A stretch of 64,000 nucleotides of DNA, taken from contig NZ_CP113097.1 in assembly GCF_026625125.1 (NCBI RefSeq), forward strand, positions 5,132,001 through 5,196,000, given 5' to 3'. The DNA is from Pseudomonas putida (GTDB taxonomy: Bacteria; Pseudomonadota; Gammaproteobacteria; Pseudomonadales; Pseudomonadaceae). Positions 36,049 through 46,477 of this stretch are shown here, one piece after another. The notes beneath the pieces are model-generated. The model worked only from the letters and a program-made list of their open reading frames with translations, was not told where the DNA came from and made no database searches. The position numbers and the translations under genes were made by a program. Positions within the stretch are counted from its first letter, which is position 1, and each line of letters opens with the position of its first letter.

Positions 36049-37428
36049 ATGACCCAAGCCGCGGAGCCGAGCCAAGAGCGCCTCAAGCAGGAGCTCGATC
36101 AACTGCTGCAACGCCTGTCGCGCACAGGTTTGCGCAAGGGCGACCAACTTGACCAGTTGACCCTGCCACCTGCCCGCAGGCCGGTGTATCTGCTGCTGCG
36201 CGACCACGAACGTGCCGAGCGTCTGGCCCAGCAGCTGGAGTTCTTCGGCCTGAGCGTGCAACCGCTGTTCAGCGTCGACGCGTTGCTGGCCTCTGTGGCA
36301 GAGCTGGGGCCATCTGCCATCGTGATGGATGTCGACTTCAGCGGGCCGGGTTGCGGCATGCAACTGGCGGCGCAGGTGCAGTCGGGGCTGGAGCAGCCGA
36401 TCCCGCTGTTGTTCTTCAGCCTGAACGAAGCGGACACGCCAACGCGCCTGGCCGCCGTGCGCGCAGGTGGCCAAGCGTTTCTCACCGGCACACTGGAGGC
36501 CTCCAGCCTGCTTGAGAAGCTTGAGATCATGACCAGCACCGCGCCGCTTGAACCACTGCGCGTGCTGATCATCGACGACTCACGCACCCAGGCGCTGCAC
36601 ACCGAACGCGTGCTGGGCAGCGCCGGCATGATCACCCGCAGCCTGACCGACCCGATCCGCGCCATGGCCGAGCTGGCTGATTTTCAGCCCGACCTGATCA
36701 TTCTCGACCTCTACATGCCCGCCTGCTCCGGCCCGGAACTGGCCAAGGTGATCCGCCACAACGACCGCTACGTCAGCGTACCGATCATCTACCTGTCCGC
36801 CGAGGACGACCTGGACAAACAGCTCGATGCCATGAGCGAGGGCGGCGACGACTTTTTGACCAAGCCGATCCGCTCACGCCACCTGATCACCACCGTGCGC
36901 AACCGCGCTGCGCGTGCGCGCCACCTCAAGTCGCGCATGGTCCGCGACAGCCTTACCGGCCTGTACAACCACACGCACATCCTGCAACTGCTGGAGGACT
37001 GTAGCTTTCGCGCCCGTCGCGAGGGCCAGCCGCTGAGCTTTGCCATGCTCGACATCGACCACTTCAAGAAGATCAACGACCGCCATGGCCACCCCATGGG
37101 CGACCGGGTGATCAAGAGCCTGGCGCTTTTTCTCAAGCAACGGCTGCGCAAGACCGACTTCATCGGCCGCTATGGCGGCGAAGAATTCGCCATCGTCATG
37201 CCCAACACCGCATTGGATGCCGCCCACAAGGTGCTGGATGAGATTCGCCGACGCTTCGCCGAAATTCTCTACCCCGCGCAGCCCTGCGACCTGCAGTGCA
37301 CCTTCAGTGCCGGGATCGTGCAACTGGACGATGAGCTCGATGCATTGAGCATGGCCAGCACCGCAGATGAGGCGCTGTATCGGGCCAAGCATGCCGGGCG
37401 CAACTGTGTAGTCCGGGTCGAGCCCTGA
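36049..37428 (+). CDS. gcbA: GcbA-like diguanylate cyclase with two receiver domains
   Basis: A 459-residue cytosolic protein that makes cyclic di-GMP. Residues ~45-160 form a degenerate receiver domain (no acidic pair, FLTGTL instead of a Lys-Pro). Residues ~168-290 form a complete receiver (IIDDS, ILDLYMP, FLTKPI). The C-terminal GGDEF domain has the active GGEEF site at 376-380 and an inhibitory RxxD site (Arg367-Asp370). In P. aeruginosa the GcbA gene is next to ctpL and dipZ/dsbD, the same order as here; GcbA affects attachment and biofilm dispersal. Orthology is inferred from order and domains. Confidence 0.85.
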   Translation: MTQAAEPSQERLKQELDQLLQRLSRTGLRKGDQLDQLTLPPARRPVYLLLRDHERAERLAQQLEFFGLSVQPLFSVDALLASVAELGPSAIVMDVDFSGPGCGMQLAAQVQSGLEQPIPLLFFSLNEADTPTRLAAVRAGGQAFLTGTLEASSLLEKLEIMTSTAPLEPLRVLIIDDSRTQALHTERVLGSAGMITRSLTDPIRAMAELADFQPDLIILDLYMPACSGPELAKVIRHNDRYVSVPIIYLSAEDDLDKQLDAMSEGGDDFLTKPIRSRHLITTVRNRAARARHLKSRMVRDSLTGLYNHTHILQLLEDCSFRARREGQPLSFAMLDIDHFKKINDRHGHPMGDRVIKSLALFLKQRLRKTDFIGRYGGEEFAIVMPNTALDAAHKVLDEIRRRFAEILYPAQPCDLQCTFSAGIVQLDDELDALSMASTADEALYRAKHAGRNCVVRVEP

Positions 37429-37467
37429 GCGGCCGACCCGCGCCAACAAGATAGCCTTGAGCCATCA

Positions 37468-37485
37468 TCGTCATCACCGCGTCAC
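37468..37485 (+). promoter_or_regulatory. Pho-box-like direct repeat upstream of the chemoreceptor
   Basis: TCGTCAT (37468-37474), four bases, GCGTCAC (37479-37485). The PhoB box is two CTGTCAT-like heptamers four bases apart; each half here matches 5 of 7. It lies 57 bases before the start codon, with AT-rich sequence after it. P. aeruginosa CtpL is a phosphate chemoreceptor, which makes PhoB control plausible. Confidence 0.45.
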
Positions 37486-37541
37486 AAAATAGCAATAACT
37501 TCAGGCACCTACCTCCCCACCCCCGCAGGAAGTTAGCGGCT

Positions 37542-39503
37542 ATGCGCCTGAAGTGGCTGACCAATTTCAACACCCTGTTACTGGTGACCGTGTGTATCGC
37601 GTTGGGTGCAACCCTGTGGTGGTCGCAGCGTGCCCTGGAGCGCCCCTATCAATTGATGGAACGCTATCTGGGCCTGTCGCAGCAGTTCCAGAACCAGGCC
37701 GCGCGCAACATCCAGGCCTATCTGGGCAGCGGCGACGCCCTGCGCCATGCGGCGGCGCTGGAGGCCAACCAACAGCTTGCGCAGGCACTCGCCGACTGGC
37801 CTGAAGCGCTGGCCGACCAATTGCGCCCAAGCCTTGATAGCCTGCAAGCCTTCACCGCCAACGAGCTGCTCGCGGCTGGCAAACTGGCCGGCGACCCTCA
37901 AGCCCTGCTGTTGCAGGCCGAGCGTGAGCTGGGCGCCAATCTCGAACAGCTGGCCAACTATGCCCGCGACAGTGACAGCAGCGAGGCTAGCCGTTATCTG
38001 CTGCCGTTGTTCGACGCCAGCGTCCACCTGGGCCGCTTGTCACTGGCCCGTGACAAACTGGTCAGCAGCGGCCGCGCCGAACTGGCCGACGAGGTGGAAC
38101 GCGAGCTGCAATTGATCCGCGCCCAGGCTCAGGTCATCGACAACCTGCCGTTGCTGGGCGTGACCCGCGCCGCCGAATCCAACGCCGATGATTTCGCTGC
38201 CATGATGGGCCTGGAAACGCAGGCCGCAGGGGAGCAGGAAGACGTTGCCGTTGGCCTCAAACGCGAATTGCAAAGCCTGCTCAACCGCTACCCGGGCGAA
38301 CTGCAACGGACCCGCGACCAGATCGAACGGCGTACCGTGCTGGCCGCCAGCACCAACGAACGGCTCGACGCCGTGCAAAAGGCCATTGCCAGCCTTGAGC
38401 CTGAAGTGCGCGGCCAGCATGCCCGTATCGCCAGCGAAGTGCGCCTGATCCAAGGCCTGATGATCGGCCTGATCCTGCTGATCGCCCTGCTCATCGACAC
38501 CTTGCAGCGGCGGCTGACGCGTACCCTGACTGGCTTGGCCCCGGCGCTGTCACGATGGGCCGAAGGCGACTTCGCCGCCCCCATCGCCCTGGGCAAGACC
38601 AACCGCGAGTTGCACGACATCCAGGAATCGCTCAATCGCCTGCGTCAGTACCTGGTAGAGCTGGTCGGCACCATCCGCCACAACGCCGAGCAGGTGGCCG
38701 GCAGCAGTCACGCACTGGCCGGCATGAGCGCTGCCCTGCATGACGGCGCAGAGCGCCAGGCGGGTGACACCGGGCAGATCCGCGATGCACTGGGCGAACT
38801 GGAGGCCACCATTTTGCAAGTGGCCGGTGATGCCAGCTCTGCGGCCGATGCCAGCCGCGCTGCCGGCCGCGCCGTGGAGCAAGGCCAGACGGTTATCGGC
38901 CAGAGCCTTGGCGGGCTGCGCACGCTGGTCGATGAAGTACAGGGCAATGCACGCATGATCGAACAGCTGGCCGAGGAGTCGGCCACCATCGGCGGTGTGC
39001 TCACGGTGATCAGGTCGATCGCCGAGCAGACCAACCTGCTGGCGTTGAACGCCGCCATCGAAGCCGCCCGCGCGGGCGAGATGGGCCGCGGCTTTGCCGT
39101 GGTCGCAGACGAGGTACGCTCGCTGGCGCAACGCACCACTGGCGCCACTGGCGAGATCCAGGCCTTGATCGACCGGCTGCAGCAGGCGGCAAGGGAATCG
39201 GTGACGGGCATGCGCGCGCAACTGGAACACGCCCAAGCTACAGCTGACCAGGCACAGGCTGCCGATGGCGCGCTGGACGAAATCGTCAACGCGATCCGCA
39301 CCATAGCCAATACCGCAGTGCGCATTGCTGACGTCACGGCGCAGCAGAGTGATGCGGTGAGCGAGATCCGGGGGCACAGCGAGCGGATTCATGAACTGGG
39401 TGAAGACAACCTGCAGCGCATCGGTGAAGGGCGTGAGCAGGGCGAGCAATTGCTGACCCTTGGTGGCGAACTGAACCGGGCGGTGCGGGCCTTCAGGCTG
39501 TGA
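37542..39503 (+). CDS. ctpL: Methyl-accepting chemotaxis protein with HBM-type sensor (CtpL-like)
   Basis: A 653-residue chemoreceptor. Membrane helix near residues 10-28, a ~280-residue all-helical periplasmic domain of the helical bimodular (HBM) type, a second membrane helix ([18 protein letters not shown]), HAMP, and a cytoplasmic signalling domain with the [23 protein letters not shown] tip in pieces. Position between a GcbA-like cyclase and dsbD is that of P. aeruginosa CtpL, which mediates phosphate taxis. The sensor sequence alone does not prove the ligand. Confidence 0.8.
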   Translation: MRLKWLTNFNTLLLVTVCIALGATLWWSQRALERPYQLMERYLGLSQQFQNQAARNIQAYLGSGDALRHAAALEANQQLAQALADWPEALADQLRPSLDSLQAFTANELLAAGKLAGDPQALLLQAERELGANLEQLANYARDSDSSEASRYLLPLFDASVHLGRLSLARDKLVSSGRAELADEVERELQLIRAQAQVIDNLPLLGVTRAAESNADDFAAMMGLETQAAGEQEDVAVGLKRELQSLLNRYPGELQRTRDQIERRTVLAASTNERLDAVQKAIASLEPEVRGQHARIASEVRLIQGLMIGLILLIALLIDTLQRRLTRTLTGLAPALSRWAEGDFAAPIALGKTNRELHDIQESLNRLRQYLVELVGTIRHNAEQVAGSSHALAGMSAALHDGAERQAGDTGQIRDALGELEATILQVAGDASSAADASRAAGRAVEQGQTVIGQSLGGLRTLVDEVQGNARMIEQLAEESATIGGVLTVIRSIAEQTNLLALNAAIEAARAGEMGRGFAVVADEVRSLAQRTTGATGEIQALIDRLQQAARESVTGMRAQLEHAQATADQAQAADGALDEIVNAIRTIANTAVRIADVTAQQSDAVSEIRGHSERIHELGEDNLQRIGEGREQGEQLLTLGGELNRAVRAFRL

Positions 39504-39579
39504 TCGTTTGCCTGCCCCGCCCCCCAACGAAGGCCAACTCCGTTATCATGCCCGGCACGTTCCACCCCGCGAGGACGCC

Positions 39580-41361
39580 ATGCGCCGCCTGTTTTTCCTG
39601 CTTTTCCTGCTGCTGGCCAGCCCTGCCTTCGCCACGGGCCTGCTCGACAACCGCCCCAGCGCCACCCTCGGCGCCGCCTCGCTGAGCAACAGCGCAGACT
39701 TTCTGCCAGTACACGAAGCCTTCAAGCTCAGCCTGGTCCAGGCTGATGCGCACACCCTCAAGCTGCGCTTCGTCGCCACCGACGGCTATTACCTCTACCG
39801 CCATCGCTTCCAGTTTCGCACCGAGCCGGCAGACATCGCCCTGGGCTCGCCGAACATTCCCAAGGGCGAGGCCAAACACGATGAGTTCTTCGGCGACGTC
39901 GAGGTCTACCACGGCGTACTGGACATCGAACTGCCGCGCACCGACGCTCGCGCCTTCACCCTGCTGGTCGGCTACCAGGGCTGTGCCGACAAGGGCCTGT
40001 GCTACCCGCCAGAGACGGCACGCCTGAGCATCGACGGCGCAGGGGGTAGCACCGCCGACGCCCCCGCGACGGCCAGCGAACAAGGCTGGAGCTGGAAATC
40101 ACTGCTGCTGTTCTTCCTCGCCGGGGTTGGCCTGACCTTCACGCCCTGCGTGTTGCCGATGCTGCCGATCCTCTCTGGCGTGGTCTTGCGTGGCCAGGTC
40201 GGTGGCCTGCGCGGCCTGGCCCTGTCGCTGGCCTATGTGCTGGCCATGGCCGCCAGTTTCGCCATGTTGGGCGCATTGATGGGCCTGTTCGGTGCAAGCC
40301 TGAACCTGCAGGCGCGGCTGCAATCGGCGTGGGTGCTGGTGCCTTTCGCGCTGTTCTTCGTGCTGTTCGCCCTGGCCATGTTCGGCCTGTTCGAACTCAA
40401 ACTGCCACAGGCCTTGAGCAATCGCCTCGATACCCTCGCCCACCGCACCAAGGGCGGCTCGCTGCTGGGCGCAGCGGTGCTGGGGGTGCTGTCCAGCCTG
40501 CTGGTTTCGCCGTGCGTCTCGGCACCTCTGGCCGGCGCCTTGCTGTATATCAGTGCCAGCGGTGACGCCCTGGGTGGCGCTCTCAAACTGTTCGCCCTGG
40601 GCCTGGGCATGGGCGCGCCGTTGCTGGTGGTGGCCACGGGGGGCGCGGCCTGGCTGCCAAAGAGCGGGCCTTGGCTGAACACCGTGAAAAACGCTATTGG
40701 TGTACTGCTGCTGGGCCTCGCCATCGGCCTGCTCAGCCGCGTACTGCCGGGGCCGGCGACCTTGTTGCTGGTCGGGTTCCTGAGCGTGGGCGTGGCCGTT
40801 TTCCTCGGGGCGCTGGAGTTCGTGGTCAAGGCGCCACGCCAACGTCTGGCGCAACTGCTGGGCCTGGCCCTGCTGGTGTACGGCCTGGCCTGCTGGTACG
40901 GCGCCCTGCATGGCCAGGGCGACCCGCTGCGCCCATTGCCAGCACCCGCGCCGGCAAGTGCCGGCAGTGGCCCGGCAGCCTCGGTGGATGCCTGGCAAAC
41001 CGTCACCACGCCTGCTGCACTCGACGCGGCACTGGCCGAGGCGAAAGCGGCGGGGCAGCCCGTGTTGCTCGACTGGTACGCCGACTGGTGCATCAGTTGC
41101 AAGGTCATCGAGCATGAAGTCCTCAACGCAGCGCAGGTCCAACCCCAACTGAGCGCCTTCAAGTTGCTGCGTTTCGACATCACCGAAAGCAACGCCGAGC
41201 AACGTACTCTGCTCGACCGCTATCAGCTGTTCGGCCCGCCTGCACTGTTGTTCTTTGCCGCGAACGGCAGCGAAATGACCACCGATCGGGTCATTGGCGA
41301 GATAAACGCCGCCGAATTCGCGGGTATTCTGGCGCGCGTGCGCGGCAAACTCGGTCTATAA
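39580..41361 (+). CDS. dsbD: Thiol:disulfide interchange protein DsbD
   Basis: A 593-residue membrane protein that carries electrons from cytoplasmic thioredoxin to periplasmic reductases. Signal peptide (MRRLFFLLFLLLASPAFA), an N-terminal immunoglobulin-like domain with GCADKGLCYPP, eight membrane helices with the two redox Cys (FTPCVLP and VSPCVSAPL), and a C-terminal thioredoxin domain with WCISC. All three Cys pairs are present. The ATG at 39580 is preceded by GAGGA. In P. aeruginosa the homologue (dipZ) also precedes aroQ. Confidence 0.94.
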   Translation: MRRLFFLLFLLLASPAFATGLLDNRPSATLGAASLSNSADFLPVHEAFKLSLVQADAHTLKLRFVATDGYYLYRHRFQFRTEPADIALGSPNIPKGEAKHDEFFGDVEVYHGVLDIELPRTDARAFTLLVGYQGCADKGLCYPPETARLSIDGAGGSTADAPATASEQGWSWKSLLLFFLAGVGLTFTPCVLPMLPILSGVVLRGQVGGLRGLALSLAYVLAMAASFAMLGALMGLFGASLNLQARLQSAWVLVPFALFFVLFALAMFGLFELKLPQALSNRLDTLAHRTKGGSLLGAAVLGVLSSLLVSPCVSAPLAGALLYISASGDALGGALKLFALGLGMGAPLLVVATGGAAWLPKSGPWLNTVKNAIGVLLLGLAIGLLSRVLPGPATLLLVGFLSVGVAVFLGALEFVVKAPRQRLAQLLGLALLVYGLACWYGALHGQGDPLRPLPAPAPASAGSGPAASVDAWQTVTTPAALDAALAEAKAAGQPVLLDWYADWCISCKVIEHEVLNAAQVQPQLSAFKLLRFDITESNAEQRTLLDRYQLFGPPALLFFAANGSEMTTDRVIGEINAAEFAGILARVRGKLGL

Positions 41362-41540
41362 CTTCCCGCGTGCCGGCATAATTCTGCGAAGGAGTGACCA
41401 GATTTAATTTTTTGGTCACATACTTCGCGCGAACCTCGGACATCGTGCTGGCTATTGCCGGGAACTGGACACTTGCGGTCGCTTTACGGCACACTCGCCG
41501 CGCTGTGTCGAATTGCCCTACAAATCCAAGGAATCTGCAG

Positions 41541-41993
41541 ATGGCAACGCTACTGGTGCTTCACGGCCCCAACCTGAACATGCTCGGGCTCCGCGAACCG
41601 AGCCACTACGGCGCCGTGACCCTGGCCCAGATCAACCAGGACCTGGAGCAGCGCGCGCGCGCCGCGGGCCATCACCTGCAATACCTGCAGAGCAATGCCG
41701 AGTACGAGCTGATCGACCGGATTCACGCCGCACGCAACGAGGGTGTGGACTTCATCCTGATCAATCCGGCTGCTTTCACCCACACAAGCGTCGCATTACG
41801 TGACGCATTGCTTTCGGTGAGCATCCCATTCATCGAAGTGCACCTGTCAAACGTGCACAAACGCGAACCGTTCCGTCACCACTCCTACTTCTCCGATGTA
41901 GCCGTAGGGGTGATCTGCGGTCTGGGCGCCAGCGGGTATCGCCTGGCCCTGGAGGCCGCACTGGAACAACTGGCTGCCAACGCACAGCCCTGA
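41541..41993 (+). CDS. aroQ: Type II 3-dehydroquinate dehydratase
   Basis: A 150-residue dehydroquinase of the shikimate pathway. Family motifs: [16 protein letters not shown] at the N-terminus, the catalytic Tyr in HYGAVTL, the Glu-containing [28 protein letters not shown] and the catalytic His in [19 protein letters not shown]. The start [11 protein letters not shown] with AAGGA upstream is the usual one; the longer open frame upstream is non-coding. It precedes accB-accC as in other pseudomonads. Confidence 0.97.
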   Translation: MATLLVLHGPNLNMLGLREPSHYGAVTLAQINQDLEQRARAAGHHLQYLQSNAEYELIDRIHAARNEGVDFILINPAAFTHTSVALRDALLSVSIPFIEVHLSNVHKREPFRHHSYFSDVAVGVICGLGASGYRLALEAALEQLAANAQP

Positions 41994-42002
41994 TGATAGA
42001 AG

Positions 42003-42024
42003 CCCTGGCCTGAGTGGGCCGGGG
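42003..42024 (+). terminator. Hairpin after aroQ
   Basis: CCCTGGCC pairs with GGCCGGGG (one G-T wobble) around the loop TGAGTG, ten bases after the aroQ stop. No T-run follows, so termination may be partial. Confidence 0.45.
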
Positions 42025-42030
42025 TTCGAG

Positions 42031-42053
42031 AAAAACGTTTCAGATACGTTTTT
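42031..42053. promoter_or_regulatory. Perfect inverted repeat upstream of accB
   Basis: AAAAACGT (42031-42038), 7 bases, ACGTTTTT (42046-42053). A perfect 8-bp dyad 42 bases before the accB start. With its T-rich right arm it could be a terminator for aroQ or an operator for accBC. Confidence 0.45.
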
Positions 42054-42094
42054 AACTTATGCCCCCTGACCGAACCTTTGGGAGTTGATGATTA

Positions 42095-42556
42095 ATGGAT
42101 ATCCGTAAAGTCAAGAAACTGATCGAGCTGCTGGAAGAGTCTGGCATCGACGAACTGGAGATCAAGGAAGGCGAAGAGTCGGTCCGTATCAGCCGTCATA
42201 GCAAGACCCCAGCCGCTCAGCAGTTCTACGCACCTGCGCCAATGGCTGCCGCACCTGCTGCTGCTCCAGTCGCTGCTGCTGCGCCGGCTGCCGAAGCTGC
42301 CGCCACTGCCCCGGCGCTCAAAGGCACCGTGATCCGCTCGCCAATGGTCGGCACCTTCTACCGCAAACCTTCGCCGACCTCGCCGAACTTCGCTGAAGTG
42401 GGCCAGAGCGTGAAGAAAGGCGACACGCTGTGCATCGTCGAAGCGATGAAGATGATGAACCACATCGAAGCCGATATCGGCGGCGTTATCGACGCCATCC
42501 TGGTGGAAGACGGTCAGCCGGTTGAGTTCGACCAGCCGCTGTTCACCATCGTTTGA
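42095..42556 (+). CDS. accB: Biotin carboxyl carrier protein of acetyl-CoA carboxylase
   Basis: A 153-residue carrier. The biotinylated Lys119 is in the EAMKMM motif; before it comes an Ala/Pro-rich linker (residues ~39-75), and the C-terminal ~80 residues are the biotinyl domain. It carries CO2 from AccC to the carboxyltransferase for malonyl-CoA synthesis. accC starts 17 bases downstream, the usual accBC operon. A perfect inverted repeat lies between aroQ and this gene. Confidence 0.97.
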   Translation: MDIRKVKKLIELLEESGIDELEIKEGEESVRISRHSKTPAAQQFYAPAPMAAAPAAAPVAAAAPAAEAAATAPALKGTVIRSPMVGTFYRKPSPTSPNFAEVGQSVKKGDTLCIVEAMKMMNHIEADIGGVIDAILVEDGQPVEFDQPLFTIV

Positions 42557-42573
42557 TTCGCGGAGAGCCAACG

Positions 42574-43929
42574 ATGTCTGGGAAGCTGGAAAAAGTCCTG
42601 ATCGCCAACCGCGGGGAAATTGCCCTGCGGATCCTGCGTGCCTGCAAAGAACTGGGCATCAAGACCGTCGCCGTGCACTCCACGGCCGACCGTGAACTGA
42701 TGCACCTGGGCCTGGCAGACGAGTCGGTCTGCATTGGTCCTGCTTCGTCCAAAGATTCGTACCTGCACATCCCGGCGATCATCGCCGCTGCCGAAGTGAC
42801 AGGCGCTACCGCCATCCACCCGGGTTACGGCTTCCTCGCAGAGAACGCCGACTTCGCCGAGCAGGTGGAGAAGTCCGGTTTCGCCTTCATCGGCCCGCGC
42901 GCCGACACCATTCGCCTGATGGGCGACAAGGTGTCGGCCAAGGACGCGATGATCAAGACCGGCGTACCGACCGTACCAGGTTCCGATGGCCCGCTGCCGG
43001 AAGACGAAGAGGTCGCCCTGGCGATCGCCCGTGACGTCGGCTACCCGGTGATCATCAAGGCCGCCGGTGGTGGTGGTGGTCGCGGCATGCGCGTGGTGCA
43101 CAAGGAAGAGGACCTGATCGCCTCGGCCAAGCTCACCCGTACCGAAGCCGGTGCCGCCTTCGGCAACCCGATGGTCTACCTGGAGAAGTTCCTGACCAAC
43201 CCACGTCACGTGGAAGTTCAGGTGCTGTCCGACGGCCAGGGCAACGCTATCCACCTGGGCGACCGCGACTGCTCGCTGCAGCGTCGTCACCAGAAAGTAC
43301 TGGAAGAAGCACCTGCTCCGGGCATCGACGAGAAGGCCCGCCAGGAAGTCTTCAAGCGTTGCGTCGATGCCTGCGTCGAAATCGGCTACCGTGGCGCCGG
43401 CACCTTCGAATTCCTGTACGAAAACGGCCGTTTCTACTTCATTGAAATGAACACCCGTGTGCAGGTTGAACACCCGGTCTCGGAAATGGTCACCGGTATC
43501 GACATCGTCAAGGAGATGCTCAGCATCGCCGCTGGCAACAAGCTGTCGATCCGTCAGGAAGACGTGGTGATCCGCGGTCACTCGCTGGAGTGCCGGATCA
43601 ACGCAGAAGACCCGAAGAAGTTCATTCCGAGCCCAGGCAAGGTCAAGCACTTCCACGCCCCGGGTGGCAACGGCGTTCGCGTCGATTCGCACCTGTACAG
43701 CGGTTATTCGGTTCCGCCGAACTACGACTCGCTGATCGGCAAGCTGATCACCTACGGCAAAGACCGCGATGAAGCCATGGCCCGCATGCGCAACGCCCTG
43801 GACGAAATCGTCGTCGACGGCATCAAGACCAACATCCCGCTGCACCGCGACCTGGTGCGTGATGAAGGTTTCTGCAAAGGCGGCGTGAACATCCACTACC
43901 TCGAGCACAAACTGGCCAACCAGGAGTGA
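42574..43929 (+). CDS. accC: Biotin carboxylase subunit of acetyl-CoA carboxylase
   Basis: A 451-residue ATP-grasp enzyme that carboxylates biotin on AccB. Start [20 protein letters not shown], the glycine-rich ATP loop [13 protein letters not shown] near residue 165, the catalytic [14 protein letters not shown] segment and the family C-terminus ([19 protein letters not shown]). Full length. ATG 42574 is chosen over an in-frame upstream ATG at 42553 because MSGKLEKV is the usual N-terminus. A strong terminator follows. Confidence 0.98.
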   Translation: MSGKLEKVLIANRGEIALRILRACKELGIKTVAVHSTADRELMHLGLADESVCIGPASSKDSYLHIPAIIAAAEVTGATAIHPGYGFLAENADFAEQVEKSGFAFIGPRADTIRLMGDKVSAKDAMIKTGVPTVPGSDGPLPEDEEVALAIARDVGYPVIIKAAGGGGGRGMRVVHKEEDLIASAKLTRTEAGAAFGNPMVYLEKFLTNPRHVEVQVLSDGQGNAIHLGDRDCSLQRRHQKVLEEAPAPGIDEKARQEVFKRCVDACVEIGYRGAGTFEFLYENGRFYFIEMNTRVQVEHPVSEMVTGIDIVKEMLSIAAGNKLSIRQEDVVIRGHSLECRINAEDPKKFIPSPGKVKHFHAPGGNGVRVDSHLYSGYSVPPNYDSLIGKLITYGKDRDEAMARMRNALDEIVVDGIKTNIPLHRDLVRDEGFCKGGVNIHYLEHKLANQE

Positions 43930-43954
43930 TCGCGTTAGCGTGATGCAACACGAA

Positions 43955-43979
43955 CCCCGGCCCTGTGCCGGGGTTTTTT
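43955..43979 (+). terminator. Rho-independent terminator of accBC
   Basis: CCCCGGC, a 5-base loop, GCCGGGG, then six T. A textbook intrinsic terminator 26 bases after accC. Confidence 0.9.
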
Positions 43980-44221
43980 GTGGGGCTTTCTCACGCCAAC
44001 GGTCATGCAGCCCCCCATTTACGGGCCCGATCGCGGGCAAAGCAGCGCCTTCGGTCAGATCACCACACTGAAAAACACTGAAGGGCCTAAGGAAGCCGGC
44101 TTGCCGGCCATTGAGCTGCAGGCAGCGCCTCAAGCCATCCACAAACACCCCGCACTCGCGTAAACTGCCAGCCTTCGCGCAGCCTCGGGCTGCCCCTCTC
44201 GATTTACCAAAGGTGCCCGCC

Positions 44222-45100
44222 ATGCCTTGGCTGCAAGTACGCCTGGCCATCAGCCCGGAACAAGCCGAAACCTACGAAGACGCCCTGCTCGAAGTCGGCG
44301 CCGTGTCGGTCACGTTCATGGACGCCGAAGACCAGCCGATCTTCGAACCCGACCTCAACACCACGCCGCTGTGGTCGCATACCCACCTGCTGGCACTGTT
44401 CGAGGCCGACGCCGACCCTGAACAGGTGTTCGCTCACCTGCGCCTGCTGACCGGCACGCAGCTGCCGGAACACCAGGCCGAAGTGATCGAGGATCAGGAT
44501 TGGGAACGCAGCTGGATGGACAACTTCCAGCCAATGCGCTTCGGCCGCCGCTTGTGGATCGTGCCAAGCTGGCACGAGGCTCCGGAAAAGGACGCCGTGA
44601 ACCTGCTGCTTGACCCAGGCCTGGCCTTTGGCACCGGCACCCACCCAACCACCGCCCTGTGCCTGGAATGGCTCGACGGCCAGCAGCTCGAAGGCACCCA
44701 GGTCCTGGACTTCGGCTGCGGTTCGGGCATTCTGGCGATTGCCGCACTGTTGTTGGGCGCACGCGAAGCGGTCGGTACCGACATCGACGTGCAGGCCATC
44801 GAAGCCTCGCGTGACAACGCCCAGCGCAACGGCGTCGCCGACGAGAAGCTGGCGCTGTACCTGCCCGAGCATATGCCGGCCATGCAGGCCGACGTGCTGG
44901 TCGCCAATATCCTCGCAGGCCCTTTGGTCTCGCTGGCGCCGCAGCTGTCCGGCCTGGTACGCCCAGGCGGCCTGCTCGCATTGTCTGGCATCCTCGCCGA
45001 ACAGGGTGAGGAAGTGGCCGCAGCCTACGCTGCCGACTTCGAGCTGGACCCGATCGTCGTACGCGACGGCTGGGTACGCATCAGTGGTCGCCGCCGCTAA
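44222..45100 (+). CDS. prmA: Ribosomal protein L11 methyltransferase
   Basis: A 292-residue SAM methyltransferase that trimethylates ribosomal protein L11. It starts [11 protein letters not shown]. The N-terminal ~90 residues are the L11-recognition domain, followed by the catalytic Rossmann fold with FGTGTHPTT and the SAM motif [15 protein letters not shown], then VANILAGPL (the N-I-L-A-x-P motif). Length is normal. It precedes a DUF3426 gene on the same strand. Confidence 0.96.
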   Translation: MPWLQVRLAISPEQAETYEDALLEVGAVSVTFMDAEDQPIFEPDLNTTPLWSHTHLLALFEADADPEQVFAHLRLLTGTQLPEHQAEVIEDQDWERSWMDNFQPMRFGRRLWIVPSWHEAPEKDAVNLLLDPGLAFGTGTHPTTALCLEWLDGQQLEGTQVLDFGCGSGILAIAALLLGAREAVGTDIDVQAIEASRDNAQRNGVADEKLALYLPEHMPAMQADVLVANILAGPLVSLAPQLSGLVRPGGLLALSGILAEQGEEVAAAYAADFELDPIVVRDGWVRISGRRR

Positions 45101-45142
45101 GCGGGCCTAAAATACTTTTCTGCACAGCTCCCGGATCGCCGC

Positions 45143-46471
45143 ATGACCGACAGTTTCGTCACCCAGTGCCCGCATTGCCAGACCAGCTTTCGCGTCACCC
45201 ACCACCAATTGAGCGTGGCGCGTGGGGTCGTGCGCTGCGGCCATTGCCTGCAGGTGTTCAACGCGGCGAAGCAACTGCTGGAGCAGAACCGCGCCAGCGC
45301 CGCCCCGGCAGTGCCGCCAATCCCGGCGGTTGGGCCAGTCACTGCGCCCGAGCCACCGGTGAGCGAGCGCCCAGCCGCCGAGCCGCAAGACTGGGCAGCC
45401 ACAGCGCAAGCCCTCGACGAACTCGACCTGGACCAGGAACTGGCCCGCCTCGAACGCCGTGGCAAGGCAGACGAGCCGCGCCCCGCCGCCCCTGTCGATG
45501 CACTACAGGCGCGGCGTAACGAGCCCGCCGCCGAGCCCCATGGCGACGAGCTGTTCGGTAATGCGACCGACGATCACCATGAGCCGCTGGAGCCCGAAGA
45601 GCCCGCCCCGGTACTGCTCAAGCCAGAGCCGCTGGACCTGGAGCCTGCCCCGGGCGATCGCACCGAGCCCACGCTGGACGGCAACCTGGACCTGGACTTC
45701 GATGATGAACCTGCCGTGCATCGGCCTGCCGAGCGCGACAACCCGAACGACTTCCCCGAGCGGCTGCCGCCAGATGACGAACCCGTTCACGAAAAGGGCC
45801 TGAGTGCCCGTGATGATGACGATACGGATCTGCATCTGTCGGCGCACGATGACACCCCTGACCCGGGGCTGACCGGCGAGCGCCTTGAACCTGGCTTCAC
45901 CGCCAAGGCCTCGCGTGCGTCACGCAAGGAGCCGCTCATCGACGTGGTCGACGACCCTTTGCAACTGGGCTGGGAAAAGCCGCGCCCCCACTGGGGCAAA
46001 CGCGTGCTCTGGAGCGTGCTCACGCTACTGGCCGCCGGCCTGCTGGCCTTCCAGTACGTGTGGTTCCATTTCGATGAAATGGCGCGCCAGGACCAGTATC
46101 GCCCGCTCTTCCAGCAGCTGTGCCCGATGCTTGGCTGCGAGGTGCCTACCCGTGTCGATATCGGCCGGATCAAGAGCAGCAACCTGGTCGTGCGCAGCCA
46201 CCCGGACTTCAAAGGCGCGCTGATCGTCGACGCGATCATCTACAACCGTGCCCCCTTTGCCCAGCCGTTCCCTCTGCTGGAGCTGCGTTTTGCCGACCTC
46301 AATGGCCAATTGATCGCCAGCCGGCGCTTCAAGCCGAGCGAGTATCTCTCGGGTGAACTGGCCGGCCGTGGCGAAATGCCCAGCCAGACGCCAATCCACA
46401 TTGCACTGGATATCCTCGACCCTGGCCCTAGAGCGGTGAATTACAGCTTGAGCTTCCGCTCCCCCGAATAG
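45143..46471 (+). CDS. DUF3426 protein with N-terminal zinc-ribbon
   Basis: A 442-residue protein. Residues 1-40 are an MJ0042-type zinc ribbon (CPHC and CGHC pairs). A ~240-residue acidic, Pro/Glu-rich, disordered linker follows, then one membrane segment (VLWSVLTLLAAGLLAFQYVWF, near residue 295) and a C-terminal periplasmic DUF3426 domain (LNLVVRSH-like, ASRRFKPSEYLSGELAGRGEMPSQ in pieces). Conserved next to prmA and dusB in pseudomonads; its job is unknown. The linker is longer than usual but is the normal variable part. Confidence 0.85.
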   Translation: MTDSFVTQCPHCQTSFRVTHHQLSVARGVVRCGHCLQVFNAAKQLLEQNRASAAPAVPPIPAVGPVTAPEPPVSERPAAEPQDWAATAQALDELDLDQELARLERRGKADEPRPAAPVDALQARRNEPAAEPHGDELFGNATDDHHEPLEPEEPAPVLLKPEPLDLEPAPGDRTEPTLDGNLDLDFDDEPAVHRPAERDNPNDFPERLPPDDEPVHEKGLSARDDDDTDLHLSAHDDTPDPGLTGERLEPGFTAKASRASRKEPLIDVVDDPLQLGWEKPRPHWGKRVLWSVLTLLAAGLLAFQYVWFHFDEMARQDQYRPLFQQLCPMLGCEVPTRVDIGRIKSSNLVVRSHPDFKGALIVDAIIYNRAPFAQPFPLLELRFADLNGQLIASRRFKPSEYLSGELAGRGEMPSQTPIHIALDILDPGPRAVNYSLSFRSPE

Positions 46472-46477
46472 ACGCCG

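Noticed and set aside
40099..41202. A 367-codon minus-strand ORF
   Set aside because: Antisense to dsbD, with Gln-rich noise composition.
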